This document shows positions 17,506 through 26,389 of a stretch of 64,000 nucleotides of DNA, piece by piece (the first letter of the stretch is position 1; each line of letters starts with the position of its first letter). The position numbers were made by a program, and so were the translations under genes. Below the pieces are notes generated by a model, which saw only the letters and a program-made list of their open reading frames with translations, was not told where the DNA came from and made no database searches. Location of the stretch: contig NZ_CANMTX010000003.1 in assembly GCF_947500985.1 (NCBI RefSeq), positions 186,001 to 250,000 of the forward strand, written 5' to 3'. The stretch comes from an uncultured Maribacter sp. GTDB lineage: Bacteria; Bacteroidota; Bacteroidia; Flavobacteriales; Flavobacteriaceae.

Positions 17506-18422
17506 GCTATAGTCTCTTTAGCAACTGGTTTTCTATTCCAAAAAGCAGCCAAAATTAAACCAGAAACAATATGCCAAACACCCCAAAAGGCAGCAATAAG
17601 TGCCATACCGCCTAATCCGTCAAAAAAAGTAAAAATCAATAATAATCCTAATCCAGAATTCTGTATTCCTGTTTCTATGGTTATCGATCTAAGGCTATCC
17701 TCTGGTAATTTAAAAATTCGCCCAAGGCTATATCCTGTAGAAAATGCAACTAGATTATGAATTAAAACTATCCAAAAGACATAAAATATATAATCAATAA
17801 AGATGACGCGATTATTATATAACGCAATAAAAACCAAGCAGATAAAGAACACTAATGATACTACTTTAAGCTTTTTTGCTATTTTCAAAGCTATTTTTGG
17901 TTTTCTATAATTGACATACATACCCAACATCAAAGGAAGACCCAATAATAGAAAAACCAATTTTATCATTTCTAGAGGTGATATAGAAATGTCTTGAATA
18001 AGATTAGAGCTAGGTTCATATAACATTGAATAAAATTGAAAATTTAATGGTGTCATTACAACCGCTAACATAGTAGCAATAGCAGTAAGACTAACAGATA
18101 ATGCCGTATTCGCTTTAGATAAATAAGATATAAAATTAGAAATATTACCGCCTGGGCAAGCAGCCACCATAAACATACCCAAAGCAATGCTAGGCAGCGG
18201 TTCAATTACAAACACCAATAAAAAAGTGAATGCTGGCAATAAAATAAATTGACTACATAAACCTACTAATAATGCCTTCGGTTTTGACCATAAAGGCTTA
18301 AAATCTGATATTGATATTTCTAACGCTACGCCAAACATCACCAAACTTAAGACAAGGTTCATTATCCATAATGAGCCTGTATCAAAATTAATATGAATGT
18401 TATCTAAGATATTATCAGTCAA
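17502..18422 (-). CDS. Bile acid:sodium symporter family transporter
   Basis: 306-residue membrane protein with nine to ten hydrophobic segments. The family signature CPGGNISNFISYLSKANTALSVSLTAIAT (near residue 90, quoted in part) and ETGIQNSGLGLLL (about 250) match the two crossing discontinuous helices that bind sodium in ASBT-type transporters. The natural substrate in such bacteria is unlikely to be bile acid; organic anions such as pantoate or keto acids are candidates. It lies four bases after the CsaA-like gene and overlaps the acyltransferase. Confidence 0.9.
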   Translation of the reverse strand: MTDNILDNIHINFDTGSLWIMNLVLSLVMFGVALEISISDFKPLWSKPKALLVGLCSQFILLPAFTFLLVFVIEPLPSIALGMFMVAACPGGNISNFISYLSKANTALSVSLTAIATMLAVVMTPLNFQFYSMLYEPSSNLIQDISISPLEMIKLVFLLLGLPLMLGMYVNYRKPKIALKIAKKLKVVSLVFFICLVFIALYNNRVIFIDYIFYVFWIVLIHNLVAFSTGYSLGRIFKLPEDSLRSITIETGIQNSGLGLLLIFTFFDGLGGMALIAAFWGVWHIVSGLILAAFWNRKPVAKETIA

Positions 18423-18426
18423 AAAA

Positions 18427-18765
18427 TTAGGAAATTTTTAAGCCGTTAGGTACTTTCATTTGAGGTTGAAGAAGCACCACTGAACTATTGTCTACAGCAC
18501 CTAATATAAGACATTCACTCATAAAATTGGCAATTTGTTTTTCAGGAAAATTAACAACAGCGGTGACTTGAAGTCCGATGAGATCCTCTTTACTATACTT
18601 TTCTGTTATCTGAGCAGATGTCTTTCTAATCCCTAATTCATTACCAAAATCGATATGTAACTTGTACGATGGATTTCGAGCCTCCGGGAAGTCTAAAGCA
18701 GCTACTATTGTACCGACTCTCATATCAATTTTACTAAAATCTTGCCATGTAATCGTTTCTTCCAT
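18427..18765 (-). CDS. csaA: CsaA-like tRNA-binding domain protein
   Basis: 112-residue OB-fold protein of the EMAP/Trbp111 type: TWQDFSKIDMRVGTIVAALDFPEARNPSYKL at the N-terminus and QVTAVVNFPEKQIANFMSECLILGA in the middle (both motifs longer here than quoted in most families). CsaA homologues are dimers that bind tRNA and have chaperone-like effects. Its ATG overlaps the stop of the upstream gene by one base, and the bile-acid-type symporter follows four bases later. Confidence 0.9.
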   Translation of the reverse strand: MEETITWQDFSKIDMRVGTIVAALDFPEARNPSYKLHIDFGNELGIRKTSAQITEKYSKEDLIGLQVTAVVNFPEKQIANFMSECLILGAVDNSSVVLLQPQMKVPNGLKIS

Positions 18766-19067
18766 TAGCTCAATTTAAGCTTTTCTATCAAATCTTTAGG
18801 TACATTACCAGCATACATACCATATGCATCTACTAATATGCCCTTTTCACCGGTACTTGTTTCAATGACATATAAAATGGTATTATCATCGGGATTACTC
18901 ATACCCTCAAAACGATAGAATTTTACAACTTCTAATTGGGTAGCCTTATGAATATTTTTCTTGCTTTTATTTTCTACGCCAGCGTCACATAAATTAAAAT
19001 CTTCTGTGTAACCCTCTTCTTGTAATGCTTTAATTGCGATGGATAAAGAAATATATGAATTTTCCAT
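18765..19067 (-). CDS. Small conserved protein, often labelled 'phosphoribosylpyrophosphate synthetase'
   Basis: 100 residues from the ATG at 19067 (MENSYISLSIAIKALQEEGY). The pattern EGYTEDFNLC...FKVYRFEG-like (here VVKFYRFEGMSNPDDN) and GEKGILVDAYGMYAGNVP matches a Bacteroidetes family often given the PRPP-synthetase name although it has no PRPP-synthetase domain; the real function is unknown. A 40-codon upstream extension is possible by frame but is hydrophobic AT-rich noise and would overlap the divergent thioredoxin-like gene. First gene of a four-gene operon ending with the acyltransferase. Confidence 0.8.
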   Translation of the reverse strand: MENSYISLSIAIKALQEEGYTEDFNLCDAGVENKSKKNIHKATQLEVVKFYRFEGMSNPDDNTILYVIETSTGEKGILVDAYGMYAGNVPKDLIEKLKLS

Positions 19068-19156
19068 AATAGTGATTTTTATAGATTTATGAATACTATA
19101 AAGAAAAGACAAGGGTAATATAATCCTTAACTTAGTACCATAAATTATTAGTTGAT

Positions 19157-19720
19157 ATGGCAAGAACAGAAAGCAAAATGTTAGCATTGGGTACCGTTGC
19201 TCCAGAATTTAGTCTGTTAGATACGGTTAGCAAAAAAACCATGAACCTTCACTCTTTAAATGGTAGTAAAGGAACGGTGATTATGTTCATTTGCAATCAT
19301 TGTCCATTTGTTATTCACGTTAATCCAGAAATTACTAATATGGCTTTAGAATACCAAAAACAGGGTATTCATTTTATCGCTATATCTAGTAATGATGTGG
19401 AGAAGTATCCAGAAGATGACTCTCAGTTCATGAGAATAAAAGCAAAAGCCGAAAATTATACTTTCCCATATTTATATGATGAAGACCAATCGGTAGCCAA
19501 AAAATATGATGCCGCCTGTACTCCTGATTTCTATCTTTTTGACGAAGGCTTGAAATTAGTATACAGAGGTCAATTAGACGATTCTAGACCAGGAAACGGA
19601 TTGCCGTTGACAGGTAAAGATCTTAGAGACGCTATTGAAAACCTTTTAAAAGGTGAAGAAATCAATCCTGTTCAAAAACCTAGTATTGGTTGTAATATTA
19701 AATGGAAATCTAACCCTTAA
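19157..19720 (+). CDS. Thioredoxin-like peroxiredoxin-family (redoxin) protein
   Basis: 187-residue cytoplasmic thioredoxin-fold protein of the AhpC/TSA-redoxin group, without a signal peptide. A CxxC-type pair CNHC is at about 45-48 (FICNHCPFV), followed by YDEDQSVAKKYDAACTPDFYLFDE, the cis-Pro region of such folds. It is likely to reduce peroxides or disulfides, but the partner is unknown. It begins a short plus-strand pair with the GNAT gene 25 bases downstream. Confidence 0.88.
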   Translation: MARTESKMLALGTVAPEFSLLDTVSKKTMNLHSLNGSKGTVIMFICNHCPFVIHVNPEITNMALEYQKQGIHFIAISSNDVEKYPEDDSQFMRIKAKAENYTFPYLYDEDQSVAKKYDAACTPDFYLFDEGLKLVYRGQLDDSRPGNGLPLTGKDLRDAIENLLKGEEINPVQKPSIGCNIKWKSNP

Positions 19721-19745
19721 TTATAGTAGCTTTTTATTTTTGATT

Positions 19746-20273
19746 ATGGAAAATAACATTCAGTTTGAAATGCTGAAGCCAGAACTTTACAACACTTACA
19801 TTGAAATAGGTACAAAAGCCTATGATCAACATTATAAACATCTTTGGCCCAATGGCGACACAGCTACCTATATTAAAAACAGTTTTACCAAAGAAACACT
19901 CTTAATTGAAGAGAAAGATAAAGACACCGTTTTATATCTTATAAAGTTAAATTCTAAGCACGTAGGTATACTAAAGGTTACGCTTCACAAACAACTTCAA
20001 GATTATAGCAAATCTGATGCTCTATATCTTGATAAAATCTATATTCTTAACGAATTTTCAGGCAAAGGCATAGGTTCCAAAACCTTAAAATTTGTTGAAC
20101 AAATTGCTGCAGACCATTCTAAAAAAGCAATTTTTCTAGAGTCTATGCAAAAAGGAATGGCACTACCCTTCTATTTATCACATTCTTTTTCAATTGTAGC
20201 AAACACAAAAGTACCGTTCAACAATGTTATTGAAGAGGAAAAGCCAATGTACTTACTAAAAAGGAGTTTGTAA
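19746..20273 (+). CDS. GNAT family N-acetyltransferase
   Basis: 175 residues from ATG at 19746; the longer frame that begins inside the preceding gene is rejected. The GNAT acetyl-CoA loop is IYILNEFSGKGIGSKTLKFVE (about 98-118), with the Q/RxxGxG/A motif as SGKGIG, and LYLDKIYIL forming the preceding strand. The substrate is unknown. It lies 25 bases after the redoxin gene and converges on the DinB gene. Confidence 0.88.
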   Translation: MENNIQFEMLKPELYNTYIEIGTKAYDQHYKHLWPNGDTATYIKNSFTKETLLIEEKDKDTVLYLIKLNSKHVGILKVTLHKQLQDYSKSDALYLDKIYILNEFSGKGIGSKTLKFVEQIAADHSKKAIFLESMQKGMALPFYLSHSFSIVANTKVPFNNVIEEEKPMYLLKRSL

Positions 20274-20278
20274 ATACC

Positions 20279-20815
20279 CTACCAACCCTTTCTATCAGCC
20301 AAATTTTTAATGTGTGCAAAGTGGTGGTTACTATGCCATGCATACTTACCAATGTTTTCTGCAACTGATACAATTACATTTCCATCTGGATGAATATAAC
20401 TTCTTTCAATATCATCTTTTGTAAGGCGATTTAGCAAATAAACCAACTTGGCATGCAATGCTGTAAGATATGAAAGAGATAATGATATGGGTGCGGTTTT
20501 GGCATCTATAAGTTCACTCCATTTTTTTTCTTCATAAACTTTAATAAGAGGTGTATTCTCTGTTAATGCCCATTTAAACCTAGTATAACTATGATGATGA
20601 CTATCTGCAATATGATGTATTACTTGCCTAACCGTCCATCCGCCATCGCGGTAAGGAGTATTTAGCTGTTCTTCTGAAAAACTATTTACGAGATTTGACA
20701 AACGTTCAGGTAACGTATCCAACACTTGAATCCACTTTTCAATATCCTCGTTTGATATATTCTCGGGACAATTAAAATGCCCAATCGGGTATTTTAGTTT
20801 TTCTAAATCTTCCAT
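20279..20815 (-). CDS. DinB/YfiT-type putative metal-dependent hydrolase
   Basis: 178-residue four-helix protein of the YfiT/BstA branch of the DinB superfamily. The metal-binding histidines appear as VRQVIHHIADSHHHSY (about 63-78) and AWHSNHHFAHI (about 157-167); the N-terminal YPIGHFNCPENIS is typical of the branch. Some relatives are bacillithiol transferases; the activity here is unknown. Convergent with the GNAT gene, with only five bases between the stops. Confidence 0.88.
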   Translation of the reverse strand: MEDLEKLKYPIGHFNCPENISNEDIEKWIQVLDTLPERLSNLVNSFSEEQLNTPYRDGGWTVRQVIHHIADSHHHSYTRFKWALTENTPLIKVYEEKKWSELIDAKTAPISLSLSYLTALHAKLVYLLNRLTKDDIERSYIHPDGNVIVSVAENIGKYAWHSNHHFAHIKNLADRKGW

Positions 20816-20925
20816 AGTTTAAAAGTAAAAATTTTAATAGACTTTTAACCAAAAACCTTTAGCCAAGATTATATAATCTACTAATTTTATAGGATATTAA
20901 ATAAAACACACAAATTCATATAATT

Positions 20926-21564
20926 ATGGCAACAATACGTTTAGGTGATAAAGCACCAGATTTTACAGCAGATAGCTCAATGGGCACCATTAATTTGTAC
21001 GATTACCTAGGTGATAGTTGGGGAATATTATTTTCTCACCCTGCAGATTTCACTCCTGTATGTACTACTGAATTAGGTACAGCTGCTAAATTTAAAGATG
21101 AGTTCGACAAGCGAAATGTTAAGATGTTAGCATTAAGTGTTGATGGTGCGGCTTCACATGCCGAGTGGATAAAGGATATTAACGAAGTACAAAATACAGT
21201 CGTAAACTTTCCGATTATTGCTGATGAAGACAAAAAAGTTTCTGATTTGTATGATATGATTCATCCAAATGCGGATAATAATCTTACGGTTCGTTCTGTA
21301 TTTATTATTGCACCAGATAAATCTGTTAAACTTACTTTAACCTACCCAGCATCTACGGGAAGAAATTTTTATGAGCTATTAAGAGTAGTAGATTCCCTAC
21401 AATTAACTGCAAACCATAAAGTTGCAACACCAGCAAATTGGGAACATGGCAAAGATGTAGTGGTTAGTCCGGCTATATCTACCGCTGACGCAGAAAATAT
21501 TTTTTCTAAGGGAGTTACAGAGGTTAAACCATATTTGAGAATGACACCAGACCCTACTGCATAG
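20926..21564 (+). CDS. Peroxiredoxin, 1-Cys Prx6 type
   Basis: 212-residue cytoplasmic thiol peroxidase. The peroxidatic Cys46 is in HPADFTPVCTTELG, and DEDKKVSDLYDMIHPNA plus the long C-terminal dimerisation domain (about 165-212: VATPANWEHGKDVVVSPAIS) are typical of the Prx6 group. No second cysteine is present, so it is a 1-Cys enzyme that needs an external reductant. Monocistronic. Confidence 0.94.
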   Translation: MATIRLGDKAPDFTADSSMGTINLYDYLGDSWGILFSHPADFTPVCTTELGTAAKFKDEFDKRNVKMLALSVDGAASHAEWIKDINEVQNTVVNFPIIADEDKKVSDLYDMIHPNADNNLTVRSVFIIAPDKSVKLTLTYPASTGRNFYELLRVVDSLQLTANHKVATPANWEHGKDVVVSPAISTADAENIFSKGVTEVKPYLRMTPDPTA

Positions 21565-21693
21565 GTCTAAAAACAAGTTCATTCTCAATACATTAGATGA
21601 AAATTGTTAACCTTAAGATAACGTACAAGAATTTTAGTTTTTAAACAAAAAAAAACTATCTTCGTGCTTTAATTAATATTTAATTTTTCTATT

Positions 21694-21888
21694 ATGAGTA
21701 AAGGAACAGTAAAATTCTTCAATGATTCTAAAGGTTACGGATTTATCACTGAAGATGGTTCAAACGAAGATCATTTTGTACACATTTCTGGCTTAATCGA
21801 TGAAGTTCGTGAAGGTGATGTTGTAGAATTTGAACTACAACAAGGTAAAAAAGGATTAAACGCCGTTAATGTGAAGGTACTTGACTAG
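21694..21888 (+). CDS. Cold-shock domain protein
   Basis: 64-residue CspA-type OB fold with both RNA-binding motifs: KGYGFIT (about 14-20) and DHFVHIS (about 27-33). It is a single-stranded nucleic-acid chaperone. A TATCTTCG box about 35 bases upstream may be its -7 element. Followed by a strong terminator. Confidence 0.96.
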   Translation: MSKGTVKFFNDSKGYGFITEDGSNEDHFVHISGLIDEVREGDVVEFELQQGKKGLNAVNVKVLD

Positions 21889-21914
21889 GTAACGACTTAA
21901 CTTTTTTATAGTAT

Positions 21915-21947
21915 AAAACCCGAACCAATTGGTTCGGGTTTTTTTGT
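21915..21947 (+). terminator. Terminator of the cold-shock gene
   Basis: Perfect 12-base stem AAAACCCGAACC (21915-21926) with GGTTCGGGTTTT, loop AATT, followed by a run of T. Confidence 0.92.
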
Positions 21948-22052
21948 GCCTTATATTTTTTAAAAAAATGTTCAACTTAAACGCAACCTTTTATACAAAT
22001 ACATATCTATTGATTAAACAAGAACGGTTCCCCGACCTTATACCATGTATTT

Positions 22053-22139
22053 ATGACCACATTTTTGACCGTATTTTTAGTTTTAATGATAGTAAATATT
22101 ATTTTACTTTTAGGCAGTTTCATTACTCGTAAAAAGTAA
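22053..22139 (+). CDS. 28-residue putative membrane peptide related to the protein upstream of crcB
   Basis: A short open frame starting MTTFLTVFLVLMIVNIIL and ending in the basic tail ITRKK. It has one predicted transmembrane segment (about 3-22) and a positive C-terminus. Its first 18 residues agree with those of the 59-residue small protein at 37872-38051 (MTTFLTIFLVLVGINIAL) at most positions, which is hard to explain by chance and argues that it is translated. No promoter was recognised. It lies in an otherwise gene-free 319-base interval between the cold-shock gene and the PPIase gene. Function unknown. Confidence 0.5.
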   Translation: MTTFLTVFLVLMIVNIILLLGSFITRKK

Positions 22140-22142
22140 TCA

Positions 22143-22180
22143 TAAAAAAAACACCCATATCAAATGATATAGGTGTTTCA
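22143..22180 (-). terminator. Terminator of the cyclophilin-FKBP gene
   Basis: Stem AACACC-C-ATATCA with TGATAT-A-GGTGTT, one mismatch, loop AA, followed by a run of T on the minus strand. Confidence 0.75.
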
Positions 22181-22207
22181 TTATTATCTTAAAGTCTCTA
22201 GGTTGTT

Positions 22208-23140
22208 TTAACCTACCTTCATTAATTCTACATCAAATATTAGTGTAGCATCTGGTGGTATAACACCGCCTGCTCCTGCAGATCCATATGCTAAATCAGA
22301 AGGAATTACAAAACGTGCCTTATCACCTACTTGAAGTAAAGCTATACCTTCATCCCAACCAGGTATAACCTGACCAATACCTAATTGAAAATCAATAGGA
22401 GAATTACGCTTGTAAGACGAGTCAAAAACCTGACCGTCTAAAAGAGAACCTTCATAGTGTACAGAAACTTTTTCACCTTTTACAGCTTTAGCTCCATCAC
22501 CTTTCTGAATCATTTTATAACGAAGTCCAGACCGTGTAGCATCAAATCCTGCTGCTATTTTATCAAGTTCAGCATCTTGCTTTGCTTTTGCATCAGCTAA
22601 TCTTGCTTCACCAGAAGAATTGAAATTTTTGTAAGCTTTTAATGCATCCCATTTCTTAGCCGCATCACCAACTCTTACAATTTCTAAAGATTCTATAACA
22701 TCATCTTGTGTAATAGCATCTACGACATCTTGACCAGACTCAACTTTACCAAAAATAGTATGCTTATTATCTAACCAAGGTGTTGGTACGTGCGTAATAA
22801 AAAACTGACTACCATTAGTACCAGGACCAGAATTAGCCATTGAAAGTACACCAGGTGCATCATGCTTTAATTCTGGGTGAAATTCATCATCAAATTTATA
22901 ACCGGCGTCACCAGTACCTCTACCTTGAGGACAACCACCTTGAATCATAAAATCTGGAATAACCCTATGAAATTTTAAACCATTATAATATGGCTCACCT
23001 TTACCTTTAGCGCTATTTTCCTTATCACCCTCTGCTAAGGCTACAAAGTTACCTACTGTACCAGGAGTTTTATCGTGAGTTAATTTTACTAGTATTTCGC
23101 CTTTATTTGTATTGAACTTGGCGTAAATTCCGTCTTCCAT
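22208..23140 (-). CDS. Dual-family peptidyl-prolyl isomerase (cyclophilin-FKBP fusion)
   Basis: 310 residues from the chosen ATG ([14 protein letters not shown]). An N-terminal cyclophilin domain (about 5-160: [21 protein letters not shown] and [22 protein letters not shown] contain the catalytic Arg and Trp regions) is joined by a charged linker (about 165-200: [19 protein letters not shown]) to an FKBP domain (about 205-310: [48 protein letters not shown]). Such CFBP-type immunophilins are known from flavobacteria. No signal peptide, so cytoplasmic folding is likely. A TTG eight codons upstream overlaps the -7 box and is rejected as start. Confidence 0.93.
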   Translation of the reverse strand: MEDGIYAKFNTNKGEILVKLTHDKTPGTVGNFVALAEGDKENSAKGKGEPYYNGLKFHRVIPDFMIQGGCPQGRGTGDAGYKFDDEFHPELKHDAPGVLSMANSGPGTNGSQFFITHVPTPWLDNKHTIFGKVESGQDVVDAITQDDVIESLEIVRVGDAAKKWDALKAYKNFNSSGEARLADAKAKQDAELDKIAAGFDATRSGLRYKMIQKGDGAKAVKGEKVSVHYEGSLLDGQVFDSSYKRNSPIDFQLGIGQVIPGWDEGIALLQVGDKARFVIPSDLAYGSAGAGGVIPPDATLIFDVELMKVG

Positions 23141-23161
23141 TTTTATTTTTTTTATATCTGA

Positions 23162-23169
23162 CAAAGGTA
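23162..23169 (-). promoter_or_regulatory. -7 box of the cyclophilin-FKBP gene
   Basis: TACCTTTG on the minus strand puts transcription start near 23155, 15 bases before the ATG at 23140. It decides the translation start. Confidence 0.6.
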
Positions 23170-23251
23170 AAGAAATTTAACGATTTGAACATTTCGTTGC
23201 CTTCAAAACCAGAAATTGATTGCTTTACTCTTGTTGATGCAGTGACAGAGA

Positions 23252-24646
23252 TTAAAATCCGTATTTATCTACCAAGTAAATTAAACTAGCCATCGATGCA
23301 GCGCCTAATTGCAGTTCACGTCTATTAACATGTTCAAATGTATCGTTCTCTGCATGATGATGATCAAAATAGCGTTGAGAATCTGGTCGTAAACCTGCCA
23401 ATACCAATCCTTCTTTTTTTAACGGGCCAATATCTGCTCCACTATGTCCTTTTTCAAAATAGTGCACCAAGTACGGTTCAAAAAGACTTTTCCATTCCAG
23501 TACTTTCTGAAAATCTTTATCAGAACTATCAAAAGTAAATCCGCGAGGAGAAAACCCTCCAGAATCACTTTCTAAGGCGAATATGTGTTTTTCATTTTTG
23601 GCATTTGCAATTTCAGCATATTTGTTACCACCTCTTAATCCATTCTCTTCATTCATAAAAAGAACAACTCTTATGGTACGTTTTGGTTTATAACCTGTTT
23701 TTTTGAATAGGCTTAAAACCTCCATACTTTGAACACAACCAGCACCGTCATCATGAGAACCATCTCCTAAATCCCAAGAATCTAAGTGACCTCCAACCAC
23801 GATAACTTCTTCTGGTTTCGTAGTTCCTCTTATTTCTCCGATAACATTATATGATTGTACATCATTGAACTGTTTACAACTCTGTTTGAAATAAAAGTTG
23901 ATTTCAGGATTCAATTTTAAAGAAGTACTCAATAATTCAGCAGCATTTGTACTAATTGCCGCCGCAGGAATTCTTTCAGATTCTGCTTGTTCACCATAGC
24001 TCATGGATCCTGTATGTGGATAATCATCTAAACGAAGGTTCATTGAACGGACAATAACACCCACAGCACCATATTCAGAAGCTTCTAAAGCACCAGCATA
24101 ACGTTGGTCTACACAGTTAGAATAGGCAGTAAATGTATTTATCTGAGTAGCATCCATCGGTTTGTTATAGAACACTATTTTCCCTTGAATTTTATCTTTA
24201 CCCAAAGATGCTAGTTGTTCAATCCCTTCAACCTCTATAATGTTTGCCTTAATACCTCTGGGAGGAGTTGGAACCGAACCACCTATTGCACAAATAGCAA
24301 CATTAGTAGTTGTACCAGGGTTTGTTTCAAAATAAGCAAATTCTGGTGTTCCCCTAACCCATTTAGGAACCATTACCGGTTGTAACCAAACTTTATCAAT
24401 ACCTAAAGAATCTAATTGAGCCTTGGTATAATCTACAGCTTGCTGCGCCTGAATAGACCCAGAAAGTCGCCCCCCAATTTGATTGGACAAGTAATTCAAC
24501 CAATCATAACCCGTACCTTCGGTCAGCGCTGTATCATAAAGTTTCTTTATCTGTTCTTCGTCTGTATTTTGTGAAAGCCCCACATATGTGAAAGCAATTA
24601 CAAAAAATATAGCAAGTTTACTATTCACCTTGTAGTTGTTCTTCAT
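23252..24646 (-). CDS. Exported M28 family zinc peptidase (carboxypeptidase Q-like)
   Basis: 464 residues with a signal peptide ending after VGLSQ (about 26). A protease-associated (PA) insert lies at about 130-250, and the M28 catalytic domain at about 275-460 with the zinc ligands in GGHLDSWDLGDGSHDDGAG (about 285-303), catalytic NEENGLRG (about 332), ESDSGG and HHAENDTFEHV. It resembles plasma glutamate carboxypeptidase/aminopeptidase families that cleave dipeptides or N-terminal residues in the periplasm. Its start overlaps the end of the PPK2 gene by 26 bases, so the two are coupled. Confidence 0.93.
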   Translation of the reverse strand: MKNNYKVNSKLAIFFVIAFTYVGLSQNTDEEQIKKLYDTALTEGTGYDWLNYLSNQIGGRLSGSIQAQQAVDYTKAQLDSLGIDKVWLQPVMVPKWVRGTPEFAYFETNPGTTTNVAICAIGGSVPTPPRGIKANIIEVEGIEQLASLGKDKIQGKIVFYNKPMDATQINTFTAYSNCVDQRYAGALEASEYGAVGVIVRSMNLRLDDYPHTGSMSYGEQAESERIPAAAISTNAAELLSTSLKLNPEINFYFKQSCKQFNDVQSYNVIGEIRGTTKPEEVIVVGGHLDSWDLGDGSHDDGAGCVQSMEVLSLFKKTGYKPKRTIRVVLFMNEENGLRGGNKYAEIANAKNEKHIFALESDSGGFSPRGFTFDSSDKDFQKVLEWKSLFEPYLVHYFEKGHSGADIGPLKKEGLVLAGLRPDSQRYFDHHHAENDTFEHVNRRELQLGAASMASLIYLVDKYGF

Positions 24647-25499
24647 AGCTGTCTAAATTAGCCATTATTTTATCGCTCAACATAGGCTCTTTGATATCTT
24701 TGTATTTTTTTAACGATTCTAATAGAATAGATGCTATTATTATACGTGTTGCTTTTTTATTATCTGCAGGTACCGCAAACCATGGTGCATGTTCATGAGT
24801 GGTATTAGAGATAGCTTCTTCGTAGCAATGTTGATACTCGTCCCACAATTTACGCTCCTTTAAATCTCCTGGTGAAAATTTCCAATGTTTCTCTTTTAAC
24901 GCAAGTCTTCTTAGTAACCGCTGACGTTGTTCTTCTTTTGAAAGATTAAGAAAAAACTTAAAAATTAAGGTTCCATTTTCAGCAAGATGGCGCTCAAAGT
25001 CATTAATCTGCTCAAATCTTTTATCCCAAAATTTTTGATCGATATCTTCTACCGTATGTATACCAGGTATATGTTCATTCAATATATATTCTGGATGCAC
25101 TCTAGTAACCAAAACATTTTCATAATGGGTTCTATTAAAAACACCGAATTTACCTTTCGCCGGCAATACCAAATAATGACGCCACAGGTAATTATGGCTT
25201 AGTTCTAATTCTGTAGGTACTTTAAAACTATGAACCTCAACACCACTAACATTGAAATCTTTAAACACCTCGCGGATTAAACTATCCTTACCAGCGGTAT
25301 CCATACCTTGTAGACATACCAGTATACTATATTTTCCGTGGGCATAAATAGTATCTTGAAACTCCCCTAACTCTCTTCTGATTTTTGATAATTCTTTTTT
25401 AAGTTCTTTATCTGACTTACCAAAATCTTCAAAAGTCTCATAATCAGTGATTTTAAAATTTTTATTGGTACTATAATTGTCTACTTTTATTTTATCCAT
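24621..25499 (-). CDS. Polyphosphate kinase 2 family protein (PPK2)
   Basis: 292-residue cytoplasmic P-loop enzyme that moves phosphate between polyphosphate and nucleotides. Walker A is GMDTAGKDSL (about 65-74), Walker B and lid are FNRTHYENVLVTRVHPE (about 121-137), and the lid-region KEEQRQRLLRR and W-K-F-S-P-GDLKER are typical of the polyphosphate:nucleotide phosphotransferase group. Nucleotide preference cannot be fixed by eye. Upstream partner of the M28 peptidase gene, 26-base overlap. Confidence 0.92.
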   Translation of the reverse strand: MDKIKVDNYSTNKNFKITDYETFEDFGKSDKELKKELSKIRRELGEFQDTIYAHGKYSILVCLQGMDTAGKDSLIREVFKDFNVSGVEVHSFKVPTELELSHNYLWRHYLVLPAKGKFGVFNRTHYENVLVTRVHPEYILNEHIPGIHTVEDIDQKFWDKRFEQINDFERHLAENGTLIFKFFLNLSKEEQRQRLLRRLALKEKHWKFSPGDLKERKLWDEYQHCYEEAISNTTHEHAPWFAVPADNKKATRIIIASILLESLKKYKDIKEPMLSDKIMANLDSYEEQLQGE

Positions 25500-25683
25500 T
25501 CTGAAATATAAAATTTAATATTTACGAATACTAATTCTCTAACAAAACCTAAGTAATATAATTCTCACAAATTCCGTTTATCGTAATTGAAGTGTATTGT
25601 ATCGAAAATAATATTTTCAACAAGGTAAAGCATCTAAATTTATCCGTGTAAGATCCCAAATTTTACACCTAAATTACCTACTT

Positions 25684-26379
25684 ATGAAGAAAAACATATT
25701 TTTTTTCTGTGCTATTGCACTGCTATCATTATCCTCATTCAGCACGAATGTAGAATGTGAATATGCTAATTCTAACATGGGTTATGCAAAATCTCAAATA
25801 AGCGCTGCTTTACTTACTCAAGATATTAATCAGGCACGGTTTTATGCCTATAAAGCGCTAAGTGCTTTAGAAAAATCTAAAAAACAGTTAAATGTTTGTG
25901 GGTGCAAATATGCAAAAGAAAGCATGTTAGAAAATATGGAGGTGTTATCACTTGCAACAAAATCTACAACTTTAGAGGGTACAATCAGCTATTTACATGC
26001 ATCTATTGAACTAACAAACAAAACAATTCTTGTGTTAGAATCTCACGATACTCACGAAAGTGCATATGCTGTAGATGAGCTTTCTGTAAACACCAACTCT
26101 TCAGTAAACAAAACATCGGTAATAAAGAATAGTAACAAAAAAGACCTATTTGAGACTATTGATACATCATTAGAAAAATACCGTATTTCGTTAGACAAGG
26201 TTGTTCAAAGTGTTAATTGCAAAGACGCAACTGCCTTCGCTAGCAGAATTTATGCTGAATGCGAAGCTCAACTCCTAAAACCGAATATTTCTGAAGGTAG
26301 TAAATATTACAATTTACGTACTAAAGAAATTACCGCAGAAGCACTAACAAAAATTGGAGATTGCTCTGCGGCTAAATAA
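25684..26379 (+). CDS. Exported helical protein of unknown function
   Basis: 231 residues with a signal peptide ending near FSTNV (about 21). The mature part is helical and has cysteines in CEY, CGCKY, NCKD and ECE settings. The stretch at about 29-78 (YAKSQISAALLTQDINQARFYAYKALSALE, quoted as two halves) and the C-terminal stretch at about 160-229 look like two loosely similar helical units with the CxYA/IYAEC pattern. Middle region (about 135-155) is Ser/Asn/Lys rich. I do not recognise the family. Plus strand, alone, converging on the regulator gene. Confidence 0.75.
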   Translation: MKKNIFFFCAIALLSLSSFSTNVECEYANSNMGYAKSQISAALLTQDINQARFYAYKALSALEKSKKQLNVCGCKYAKESMLENMEVLSLATKSTTLEGTISYLHASIELTNKTILVLESHDTHESAYAVDELSVNTNSSVNKTSVIKNSNKKDLFETIDTSLEKYRISLDKVVQSVNCKDATAFASRIYAECEAQLLKPNISEGSKYYNLRTKEITAEALTKIGDCSAAK

Positions 26380-26389
26380 GCTTTATTGA

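Noticed and set aside
21929-22132. 67-codon open frame starting in the cold-shock terminator
   Set aside because: Begins inside the hairpin and codes for AT-rich noise; the different frame at 22053 is the credible one.
25900-26379. Clear internal duplication in the exported protein at 25684-26379
   Set aside because: Similarity between halves is loose and only at helix level; not strong enough to call a repeat.
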